Shown piece by piece: positions 33,791 through 43,209 of a DNA stretch of 64,000 bases. A program made the translations under genes and the position numbers. How positions within the stretch are numbered: the first letter of the stretch is position 1; every line of letters starts with the position of its first letter. The notes beneath the pieces are model-generated. The model ran no database searches. It worked only from the letters and a program-made list of their open reading frames with translations, and was not told the DNA's origin. The DNA is from Prostheceraeus crozeri (lineage: Eukaryota; Platyhelminthes; Polycladida; Euryleptidae), in NCBI GenBank assembly GCA_907163375.1, contig CAJQUW010003080.1, positions 62,001 to 126,000 on the forward strand, in the 5' to 3' direction.

Positions 33791-34005
33791 GTGGTCTGCA
33801 TAATGGCACAGAGGTCGAGTGCTTGGCCTAGCGATCTTTTGGTTCTTAGGTCGATCCCCGAAAGCATCATTTGAAGGCGGCAGAAGGGCATGGTGACATA
33901 AAAGCATCACAACGCTTCATCTAAAGTTCAACTGAGTCAGCTCCGTCCAATCCTCCAGTGGTGTGATTAGTGACGTTAAGGCTTGGTCATTATCTTGTCT
34001 TCATT
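33791..34005 (+). repeat. SINE1 copy, tRNA-derived
   Basis: Head GGTCTGCATAATGGCACAGA with A box TGGCACAGAGG, B box TAGGTCGATCCCC near 33847, and the CAGCTCCGTCCAATCC tail block. More diverged than the copies at 40135 and 43059. Confidence 0.65.
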
Positions 34006-34009
34006 TGCT

Positions 34010-36490
34010 GTTCATTTTTTATGAATAGACTGGCAATGATAATAGGGCCCTAGGTTGAAATCAGTGTAGGTCGCACCTCGTAGCTGAAGAATCGTACTGC
34101 ACGTAAACTTGAATTACGAATTTCCCATATAATGGACAGCAAATTTACGGAGCTCAACATTCTAACTCAACACTAGTTTTTGTGAAACTGAGTATCTCCT
34201 CTTGCGGATATAGCAAAAACGGATTTCTTTGACTACGGTGGAAAGATTCAAAACAATTGATTGATGACGTTGCATGTCATTTTCATTTTCTATCATCAAT
34301 CTCTGCCTCATAAGTCGCAGTGGTTTTGAACCCAGTGATGTGGAGAGGGAGAAAGATAGAGCACCTGTCCAGCCTCCAACCGCAGTCACCCCATCATATC
34401 CTGGGAGCTAGTATTATCCAAAGTAAATATATAAGGGATACGTTCAACATCAAAATTGATGTGAAAAATGAATAAAGCAGCAAATTTTATGTAGGAATCA
34501 CCAGAAAAGTGAAGTTGTCACCAAATATTCTAGCCACAGCGACTTCATGAAATTGATGAATATGAATATCTGAAAATTATCTTGGCGAAAAAAGATGGCG
34601 GATTTGTCGCCACTAAAAATACATTAGAGTAATGGGGAGTTTCCACACTTGATATATTTAAACACTTTGGTATTATCACTGCTTTATCTCTTACACTTGG
34701 ATCCCGCCATTAGATCTCACCGAAAATGAGGCGCTTCACTGCTCGCGTTTCATCATGCCATTAATGAAAGCTTACTACTACTCTCCCTTCGCTTGACATA
34801 CCGTAAAGCTATCTTTGCCTGCTACAGTCGACCTTTCTCCCGCGGGGAGATCCATTGGCCGGAGGCACACACGGTAAGCCATAAGCCTGCTTCAATGAGA
34901 GCTGGCTTGTGCGGAAAATAATGGGCAACGATTCATTAATTCAATTGTTGGAGGAGCCCAAACAAAAGTGATGTTCTGCTCAAAACCGCATAATCAAGGC
35001 CTTTCGATCGCCACCGACGATCATTATCAAGACACTGACACTGCTATCGAGATCATAGTTCAGTTCACAAACATGCATACATGACGTCACAGAACATCGA
35101 ACGCAAAAGACATGAATAAATGATGAAGACAAATGGATGTAAATAATGTCATGAAGCATGAGAGAGACACTAGCAAGAGACTGCAAACAACAATAAAAAT
35201 TATTAAATTATAGAAACAAAAAATTACAGTAAAATAATAAATAACCATAATGACAAAAAAACCTAAAAACGATATGACAAAATATAACAAAATCTCGATG
35301 TAAAAGTAAGAAACTATACACAACAATACCTTACAAGGTAAAACCAAAACACAAAAGTCAGAGGAAAAAGATATATCAATTAATTAATATTAAAAAATGT
35401 TATAAAGAATATTTAAAAAAATATGGGGGACCAAACAAAACATGAAGCAAAGAAACACTGTACACGAAAAACAAAGAAAGAGTTAGACAGACCTCGAGCT
35501 ACCAACGCTGTAAGAAACACGATTGCCACTACCAAACTTTCCACTCCATAGAGGTTCCTTGATGACCCGCTTTCTCCATATGCGTTCTTTGTCCAGGACT
35601 TCAGTTACATCAAAATCGGTGCTATGGTCCTGTTCCATGGCATGTCACTGGAATTACACTATTGTATTCAGGGGAGGAATGACTTAGTAAGTGCATTAGT
35701 AATAACTAGTAAGAGCTGGCTTACATAATAGCCGTCACCCGCTTGAGAACCGTTGGGCGATTATCTTTAATAGAACCGACGTTGTGATACAAGGCATCAT
35801 TCTTTATGCTTAAGCTTTACTACGTTTTATACTCCTACAAAAATTGGAAAAATTTCATGTATTTTCTTCTTCTGTCTGTTTGCATTACCTATCATGAAAA
35901 AAATACTGTGGAAATGACTGATGGCTTATTCTGTGTGCCTATGGCCTTAGAGGGTGGCGTTCACGCATGGAGTTACATTGGCGGCACAAAGCCATAAAAT
36001 CTGACTGGACGTTAAATAATCAATTATACATGTTGCAAAAATATATTAGTTATAGCTTTCAAAAATGCTGGAAAATACAACGCACACATTATTGATTGTG
36101 TTAGACGGTGACGGTCTATTCTTCAATATCTACGAGTCTAGAAGCATGATCAATAGCGCTGTACCTAATATGCACAGCAGCGGAAGCCACGGTTACCGCA
36201 GGTTGTAGTTTGCTAAATAATCAAAGGATTGTAATGTCAATTGATTAATTGTATTTTAGAAAAATTACAGTTTAAGTGCTACATATTATCTAGAGCTATG
36301 ATATACTTGCATGGCTGCTTTAAAGCAAGGTTTCAAAGATGATGGACGGCCAAAGGTAAGTCCTTGGACTGGATTTTTTCCTCTTGAACTCACCTCGGAT
36401 ACAACCCACACGTCTCATGCACAACCGTGTTACTTTTACAATGAAAAGTATTGTTATTAACTTGATTCAATTAAGATCTCGAATTAATGA
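34010..36490. other. Intronic, no recognisable feature
   Basis: About 2.5 kb. The AT-rich run 35190-35450 produces a hydrophobic 86-codon minus-strand frame that reflects base composition. No motif or repeat family seen. Confidence 0.35.
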
Positions 36491-36493
36491 ATG

Positions 36494-37010
36494 GCGATCC
36501 CTCTTCCTTCACCTGGCTTGAAGATGCCAAAGGATCAGCTGCGTATCATCATAAGCCTCCGACTAGGGGCAACAGTATGCGCACCTTATAAATGCAAATG
36601 TGGATCTGAAGTAGATAATTGTTGAACACATGGATTAAGCTGTCGATTTAATGCAGGAAGGCTAGGTCGACATACATGTAGTGAAGCCAATGCGATAATA
36701 AGACGGACACATGTCTTTGCTGGTATCCAATCAATTCTAGAACCTCATGGATTGAGCCGAAATGACGGTAAAAGACCAAATGGCGCGACGCTTATTCGTT
36801 GGGCTAGAGGACGTTCCGTCGTATGGGATTTTATATGCGTCGACACTTTGGCGACGAGCAATCTTCCGCTATCCCACCAGGAACACGGAATCATCGCATC
36901 GAAGGCGGAGGACAAAAAAGCTCAAGAAATACGAAGAATTTGCGGTTGATTATCACTTTTGCCCAATTGCCGTGGAAAGGATGGGGGCAGTGAGGATTTG
37001 CGCGGACATG
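36494..37010 (+). pseudogene. LINE fragment with restriction-like endonuclease domain
   Basis: Some site-specific non-LTR retrotransposons end in a restriction-like endonuclease that nicks target DNA. The plus strand reads AIPLPSPGLKMPKDQLR, then IISLRLGATV, a C-x-C-G zinc-knuckle start (YKCKCGSEVD), HGLSCRFNAGR, then GLSRNDGKRPNGATLIRWAR and SVVWDFICVDTLATSNLP. The R-P-D-G...V-W-D pattern of this nuclease is present, but the catalytic aspartate after RP is asparagine here. One in-frame stop (near 36618) and a later frame shift (into YEEFAVDYHFCPIAVE) show decay. Only the carboxyl end survives. Confidence 0.72.
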
Positions 37011-37019
37011 CATTTTATG

Positions 37020-38020
37020 ATGCATATTCATCGTTGTTTACTTTTAAATAAATTCCGGATATCTATAAGAAAAAAAATTAATAACTCATATTACTATCCA
37101 TTGAATTTCGAGTTTAGTAAGAATCGATGAAGATTTAATGCACATAAAATTAGCGAGAGAAGAGCATGAAAACGAAATGATCGTCAGTATTCAGTCATTT
37201 GAATTATCAATCCAGGTGGAGTCAATTCAAACAAAGCTTTCACCGGATGCGATTTTGAACCAATGATTGTTCGGATGCCAGCCGATTACTCAATAAACTC
37301 AGTCACAAGATCAAACTTGACATGAAATGATAGAGCTCATTGACTTTGATCTAACCGATCTCATGCGCTCTCAACATGACCTATTTGTTCCTCGCTCTTC
37401 GTGACGCTCGTTAATCATTCGATTGATCTGTCAGAGAAATAGTCTCGATGATTGATAAAGCATCTTCTATTCGTTTAATTAAAGATGTAGAAACCCAACG
37501 GATAAAGTCACGAATTCTTTGCTCTTTCATTAAATGAAAAACAGCGATAGAATCATTCATGGCAAGAATATTAGAGGAACTCAAGGGAAATGTAGTAGCG
37601 CATATCATTCATATCTTTAGCCAACGTCGGCATTGAACCGCCAAAACGCTATTTCGTCACAGTATAAAGTTTGCTAATAATGTCGATTTGATCCGATGTT
37701 GAATTTCCCTCTTTGATAGCGGCAACAGCTTGGGGTCATGCAGGAGGTTGTTTCTTAATGATAAAGTGATTGACGAAAAATAAATGAACGTTCAGGTCAG
37801 CAGAATTGAGGGGAATGATTCCCATTGATGAATTTTCTCATGGCTGATAGGCGTCCTGCGGAAATGCTTTTCGATTTTATCATCGCAGCTCTATGTAGAG
37901 AATAAAATTATTCAGGATCAAAGTCGAATGCTTGTGGTTGCAAATTTCTGACAGAGCTCTTTTTGCGTTCCTTTATTTAGTACATACGTTTTCTGATTGG
38001 TGCATTTTTCTTCGGTGAAT
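37020..38020. other. Intronic, no recognisable feature
   Basis: Nothing supportable seen. Confidence 0.35.
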
Positions 38021-38032
38021 CAGTAATTCTAC

Positions 38033-39047
38033 CAGGGTGGCACCATGTCGTGGTGTGGGGAGGTTTTAACAGGTGTCACCCTGTTAAAACATGTTAAAAC
38101 ACCTGTTAAAACCTGTCAAAACATGTCAAAACCTAAATTTAATATAATTATATATATTATATTATTACCGCATAACTTCTAAAGTTATGTTTCAAAAATT
38201 GTATTTTTGTTATAAAGAAATCATCCACTGAAAAGTCCATTAATTCATGCCAAATCTGTATTCAAATTACAGTGACAAAAATGTACGAAACTCTGAAAAA
38301 TTGACTGAAACCTATGTAACAAACGAATCACCTGGAAGGAACAACAAATCGTGCTCAAAAAATCAATTAATTGTTCAAGCAGCTAACAGAATTTGGTAGT
38401 ATTAAAAATCTGAGCTATCAAGTTCGAAACGAAATTGTGATAATTCATGATAGCGAAGCAGATGACAATATCACGTGCTTGATCTTAATTGGACGTGAAA
38501 TGATTTGACGAACCAATAAATGAAGTCTTGTCTAGGAGTACCAATCCTGCTTTCCCAAATGATTTTCAAGAATCCGGTACACACGTGTTTCTTGGAATGA
38601 TCATTTGGACACTTGTATAAAGAAGGGAGCGGAATATCGCCTTTTTATAAGATAAGCGCTGCTCTGTTTATGACACAGACCTGAAGTATGGTTCAGCTTC
38701 ATGGAGGTTGCAGAGATAACAGCTGACTGCTTAGCGTCAATTAATTTGCGTAGACTGGTCGGCTCAAGACCCATTCCATATGAGTGCAGCAGATATTCGA
38801 CCATATAAACGACACATAGTAGCCTATAGGCTTACAATACATAGACACAGGAATGAAAGCAAGGTCATGCTAGAGCACTATCCAGATTACCCAAATCATC
38901 AGTTTTGTACATTAATTGTAAATGTGAAATAAGCTGTAAAAATTGCCCATTCACAGGCACTTTTTATAAAGAATTACCAGATCTGAGAACTCACATTAGC
39001 GATTATTACATAGTTTTAACAGGGTGTTAAAACCTGGTGCCACCCTG
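38033..39047. mobile_element. hAT-like element (1015 bp) with exact 8-bp duplication
   Basis: Starts CAGGGTGGCACC and ends with the inverse GGTGCCACCCTG. An exact 8-bp duplication, AATTCTAC, flanks it at 38025-38032 and 39048-39055. A repeated GTTTTAACAGG / CCTGTTAAAAC motif lies just inside both ends. No transposase motif was found, so it is non-autonomous. Confidence 0.88.
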
Positions 39048-39159
39048 AATTCTACAGTGACTTCTCTTCAGTTTTTCAATTTTTCACTCTTACTCTCTTT
39101 TTGTAGGGAATCAAGCATGAAATAAAATCACAAAGTTCGATATTAATTGATATTCAGCC

Positions 39160-39465
39160 TTATACCTACGTCCGGTTCGCTTGTATAGCAGTTCTCCACT
39201 TCACGCGGTCGTTAGCATCTTCCATACGAAGTGCGAGCGCTCGAAGGTCTTCTTTGATGTTATTGGTCCATGATTTCTTTGGACGTCCAACCGGTCGGCG
39301 ACCATCCACTTGCAATTTCCGCACGCGCTTCACATTCGTCTTTCCTCTCCACATGACCACACCATCTTGGCCGGCGTCTTCTTATAGAGTCACCGATAGG
39401 CTCCAGGCACCTTCTTCTTCTGAGCTCTTCATTGGAGGAGACTCCGCACATCCAACGGACCATTT
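39160..39465 (-). pseudogene. LINE retrotransposon C-terminal fragment
   Basis: The minus strand reads RWMCGVSSNEELRRRRCLEP, then IGDSIRRRRPRWCGHVERKD. After a frame shift it continues VKRVRKLQVDGRRPVGRPKK and DRVKWRTAI. This is the standard tail of a family of non-LTR reverse transcriptase proteins. There is no upstream domain; it is a 5'-truncated, frame-shifted remnant about 300 bp before a kinase D exon. Confidence 0.78.
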
Positions 39466-39756
39466 AATGAATTATTTCATTCACTTCAAGACGCCTCAAG
39501 TTTGGCAAAAATTGAGTTACCTTGATATAGTGTGAAATAGAAACGTTACCGATTATCATTACATTATGATATTGTTCTTGAAAGGATAAGGGGAGCTGGC
39601 TTATGTTGAAGCGTGACTCCCCTTGGCGATATTTCTTTAGACACCCTTATGACTTCAGTCACATCTCCGAGAAGTGCATGGTTTGAAGAATGTCATGTTC
39701 CTGTAATTATAGGCTCGAAATTCACTTGATAAACGTTTTTTGTATTCATTTTTCAG

Positions 39757-40038
39757 GCTGTGGAAGAAATTTTCACAAGCGATGCGCCTTCAAAATTCCC
39801 AACAACTGTAGTTTATCGCGACGGATGGGAGAAGTTGTCGCTCTGGCTTCAATCAACTTACCTGCAGTTACTGGCAAACAATCGTGGACGGGGCGACCTG
39901 TATGGCTGGAAAGAGAATATGCTGGGAGAGTCAAAGTACCACACACATTCGTAGTGCATTCCTACACAAAGCCGACCATTTGTCAATACTGCAAGAAACT
40001 GCTCCATGGACTGTTTCGTCAAGGATTGCAGTGCAAAG
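39757..40038 (+). CDS. PRKD: Protein kinase D exon: end of C1a, linker, start of C1b
   Basis: This 282-nt exon follows TTTTTCAG and ends at GTGAGA. It starts with GC, completing a glycine codon from the previous exon. It reads [17 protein letters not shown], which supplies the last zinc ligands of C1a (C-x4-H-x2-C-x7-C). Then come a linker with [20 protein letters not shown] and the first part of C1b, [18 protein letters not shown] and [10 protein letters not shown]. The KIPNNC and [10 protein letters not shown] segments are diagnostic for kinase D. It is phase 1 at both ends. The second half of C1b should be the next exon, which I could not find before the window ends. An open frame running past 40038 to 40124 is intron read-through. 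Confidence 0.94.
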
Positions 40039-40134
40039 GTGAGATGCTTGTTATTGAAAGTTGTTTTATGAAGGAAAGAATAAATGGGATTGTGAAAAAT
40101 TCATATCAGTTCAGTTTTGAATAAACTTGACTGT

Positions 40135-40322
40135 TTGTGGCGTGGTAGGCTGCTCGGGGCTTCGATGGTGCTGACATAGTCAGACCTTAAATTGGAGCGT
40201 TTTGATCTTTTAGCGCAGATGTCCTTCCTACCGACTTCCAATGACACCCTCGGGGCTCGACCCCAGGACCGAGAGATCGCTATGCCAAGCACTTAACTAC
40301 TGTGCCACTGAGACCCATTTTT
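40135..40322 (-). repeat. SINE1 copy, tRNA-derived
   Basis: The minus strand begins AATGGGTCTCAGTGGCACAG (A box TGGCACAGTAG). B box GGGGTCGAGCCCC follows near 40251-40264, then the tail GACTATGTCAGCACCATCG. It lies 100 bp downstream of a kinase D exon. Confidence 0.82.
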
Positions 40323-40329
40323 TGTTTGT

Positions 40330-40970
40330 CTGTGGCGTATTGACAAAGTCTAACGATCAGGAGGCAAGATGATCAAGTCTGTCGACAAGAGAAAGAGTAA
40401 CCGGGCTCCTCATAACAAATTAAGTAAAAGAAAAATGAAAAACCTTCTTCATACTCGGAAGGACATTTCGCGTTTCTTCCATGTGGCGGAGTTTTACTTC
40501 ATCCTGCGCTCATTCGTTTGTGCTGCGTGTTTAGCAGAGTGCACTTTTTTTAAAAGGTACCTTAGTTGCTTGGTGATCTTGTATATTACTCACTTAACTG
40601 ATTGCCGCTGATGAACATCGACATCTAAGCACGTAGATGAATTTTTTCCATTTCCTCCGGAAAAACGCTTTCTCGGAAGACTAATTTCTTCCACTAAGAA
40701 ATTAATTCCGGAAGAAGCCGAACGTTGCTATTAAATATGCGTGGAACAATAAAGTACTTTCGAGCCAATGTGTGTTTTTCATTCACACGGCTATTTGAAG
40801 CACTATTTTCAACTTGAGAGATTGTGACTTGATTAATGCTCATTACCAATCAAACATTGAAAAAATTAAAGCCACATACTTGCAACGGGACCAACATATA
40901 TATTACTTCAATATACATGTTGGGTATTCGTTTGCCATATGCTCCAGAAAAAAGTAATTAGAAGATATAA
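40330..40970. other. Intronic, no recognisable feature
   Basis: An 80-codon plus-strand frame (40369-40611) lacks motifs. It contains an imperfect TTTCTTCCACTAAGAAA palindrome near 40686. Confidence 0.3.
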
Positions 40971-40975
40971 TCATA

Positions 40976-42330
40976 CGTGGTGCGCCCAAAAAGTTTCCGG
41001 CCTTAGCATTTTATAAAGCGAAAAGATTTAATCCAATGACGTTTTTATTTAGTACATTATAGCTATTTCTCAAACCAATTGCCGTTCGCGGCCAAACACT
41101 TTTCCCAGCGAACTGGGAGTGCCTTGAAAGCATCAAGGAAAAAAGCGGGAGGTAATAGGCCAAAACAGTTTCTTACAGTCTCTTCCAAAGCTGCGGCACT
41201 TTCAAAATGAGTCCCGCGGAGATGGCGTTTCAACTCGTTGAAAAGGCAATAGTCTGATGGAGCCAAATCCGGGCTATAAGGTGGATGCTTCACAAGTTCG
41301 AAGCCCGCGCTGCCGATCTTCTCCAAGGCAGCTCGACAAGTGTGCACTGGAGCGTTGTCCTGAAGGAACCAATGAGGCAGACCTCTTGGCTTGCGAACCT
41401 TGCTGCGGACCTGCTGAATCAGCTCGTCGTAATATTCACCGGTCACTGTCTCCTGTCTTTGTAGGAAATCCAGGAAGATGATTCCTCCTGCATTCCAGAA
41501 GGCAGTGAGCATCATTTCTCTTCGGATCGCTCCAGATCGTTGCTTCCAGACTTTGACTTCATCAGGCCTGCGCCATTCCAGATATTCTAGCCTGGATTCA
41601 GGTGCGTACAGGCTCAGTGGCGTTTCATCAACAGTGATGATGTTCCTCAAGAAATTATCGCCGTGGCGGCGATAAATTTCAAGATTCACTAGGCAGGCTT
41701 CACGGCGTCGGGTGCACATCTCGGTGGTCAAGAAGCGCGGAACAAAGCGAGACGAAACCTTGTTGAAGCGCATTTCGTGCAGCATCTCGCCAACAGATCC
41801 TTTCGACAGTTTCAGAGACTCAGCAAGCTGTCTTGTTGTCACCTTCCTGTCTTCAAGGACCAGTCTCTCCAATTTGGCGCGGTTTTCTTCGTTGTCAGAA
41901 GTCTTTGGGCGGCCTTCTCTTTCTTCGTCAGCCACAAGTTGACATCCTCTCTTGAACTCGGCAATCCAAAACTTGATCGTCGATTCTGACGGACACTTGT
42001 CTGCGTAAGCAAGAAGTAAGTTCGCTTTAATGTCTGCACTTGACTGACCAAGCAGAAGACAAAAACGAATCGCGCTTCGATACTCCACTTTATCCAAGTG
42101 ATCAAGTCGCAATGAAGTCATCCTTTCAGTGCGCTTTCACGAGTGAAAATGATTTTTGACTAAGTGCGTTCGCTGGTTGAAATCAGATGTCTATGAACAG
42201 ATGTCAGATCAGATATCTATGATCCTGACCGTTTCTAGCTCTCAAAGAACCAATGTATTGATTCAGATGTTTAGTTTAGAAATTGAAAGGAATTTCTGTC
42301 ATTGGCCGGAAACTTTTTGGGCGCACCACG
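40976..42330 (-). mobile_element. Mariner element, apparently intact (1355 bp)
   Basis: TA at 40974-40975 and 42331-42332. Both ends read CGTGGTGCGCCCAAAAAGTT inward, and the terminal repeat is perfect over 27 bp. It contains one uninterrupted transposase gene. Identical ends plus an open gene indicate a young, possibly active copy. Confidence 0.95.
41063..42121 (-). CDS. Mariner transposase, full length (352 aa)
   Basis: Transposase that binds its 27-bp ends and moves the element between TA sites in the nucleus. Residues 14-60 form the first helix-turn-helix region (STIKFWIAEFKRG). Residues 91-118 form the second (VTTRQLAESLKLSKGSVGEM). VSSRFVPRFL near 122-131 corresponds to the family's WVPH linker motif. 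The catalytic triad is D165 (IITVDET), D255 (LQDNAPVH) and D290 (YSPDLAPSDY), with exactly 34 residues between the last two, the DD34D signature. The length matches the family norm of about 345-355. The start is the first ATG of the frame, 210 bp inside the right end; the stop is a TAG. It lies antisense to the kinase D gene and has no interrupting stops or frameshifts. Confidence 0.95.
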   Translation of the reverse strand: MTSLRLDHLDKVEYRSAIRFCLLLGQSSADIKANLLLAYADKCPSESTIKFWIAEFKRGCQLVADEEREGRPKTSDNEENRAKLERLVLEDRKVTTRQLAESLKLSKGSVGEMLHEMRFNKVSSRFVPRFLTTEMCTRRREACLVNLEIYRRHGDNFLRNIITVDETPLSLYAPESRLEYLEWRRPDEVKVWKQRSGAIRREMMLTAFWNAGGIIFLDFLQRQETVTGEYYDELIQQVRSKVRKPRGLPHWFLQDNAPVHTCRAALEKIGSAGFELVKHPPYSPDLAPSDYCLFNELKRHLRGTHFESAAALEETVRNCFGLLPPAFFLDAFKALPVRWEKCLAANGNWFEK

Positions 42331-42339
42331 TAGTTCTCT

Positions 42340-43050
42340 TAAAAAAAGTTCTCGGATATAATCGCATGTATATTGTATATTGATTTGAGAATGGCTGTGG
42401 GATATGAATACCGGGGGCCGAACTATATTGAAGTATATCATCCTGGTCATACGGATTACACATTTACATCTTAATTTATATCCATTACAATTTTATAATC
42501 GACTTATGAAATAATGAATTATGCCCTATAAACATAAAATATCAGTTCTTGTAGTTCCCTATCTTGTATATCCATGAAATACTTCTGCTTGTTGATTTTG
42601 GAATTTCTTCTATTCTAATTTTGTCACTTATTTTAACATGATGGAACCATGAGCATTGCGAGACAAACCGGAACGTCACAAGATTCACTGATATTACATG
42701 TAGATCTTAACTTCCCTTAAATCAGTGTGCGGTGTGTTGCGTAGAACGGAATGCAGATGTGATGACGATCAGTCGTATTTAGCTGCGTGGTAATGATATC
42801 ATGACACTTGATAATAGGATTTTCTTTTTAGGAGTTATATGGAGTGGATATTTCGTCCAGAAGGGAGAATGAGAATTGTCTGGAAATTGAATGAATTTCG
42901 TTACTGAAATCACTTAAACCTTTTCAATCTAGAAATTGATAACCTTCACTGTGGATTTACTGAAAATACTGCGTCACTGCAAGCCCATTAGGAGAGACTA
43001 TTATCTTTTGTTCGAGAAATAGATAATTTGAAGCAATATTTTGATATATT
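42340..43050. other. Intronic, no recognisable feature
   Basis: Nothing supportable seen. Confidence 0.35.
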
Positions 43051-43058
43051 CTTTTTTT

Positions 43059-43205
43059 GTGGTCTCAGTGGCACAGTGGGTAAGTGCTTGATCTTGCGAT
43101 CTTTCGCACGCGCGGTCGACCCCGAGAATGTCAATGGAAGTCGGCATCCAAGTCAGCACCATCCCAGCAAGCCCTGGGGAGTAGTGACTGAGCTGTATTG
43201 TCTAA
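43059..43205 (+). repeat. SINE1 copy, tRNA-derived
   Basis: Head TGTGGTCTCAGTGGCACAGT with A box TGGCACAGTGGG at 43069-43080, and B box GGTCGACCCC at 43114-43123. The tail AAGTCAGCACCATCCCAGC and GGGGAGTAGTGACTGAG matches the other SINE1 copies. Confidence 0.82.
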
Positions 43206-43209
43206 TATA

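Larger units (their letters stand above)
14417..39756 (+). other. PRKD: 25.3-kb phase-1 intron of the protein kinase D gene
   Basis: The donor GTGAGT at 14417 and acceptor TTCATTTTTCAG ending at 39756 join GAC-G to GC-TGT. This restores the C-D-G-C-G run of the C1a domain. No plausible kinase D exon lies between them, since the C1a sequence is continuous across the join. The intron is filled with the transposons and SINEs listed separately. Confidence 0.88.

Noticed and set aside
35087-35347. Hydrophobic 86-codon minus-strand frame as a membrane protein
   Set aside because: The run of F, I, V and Y codons simply reflects A-rich sequence on the plus strand.
40039-40124. Open frame continuing past the second kinase D exon
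   Set aside because: The GTGAGA donor at 40039 and loss of C1b homology after the Q-C-K residues show that it is intron read-through.
16221-42865. Shared MEWIFRP peptide at 16227 and 42839 as duplicated or alternative exons
   Set aside because: A 7-residue match is expected by chance among all frames of a window this size, and the flanks do not align.
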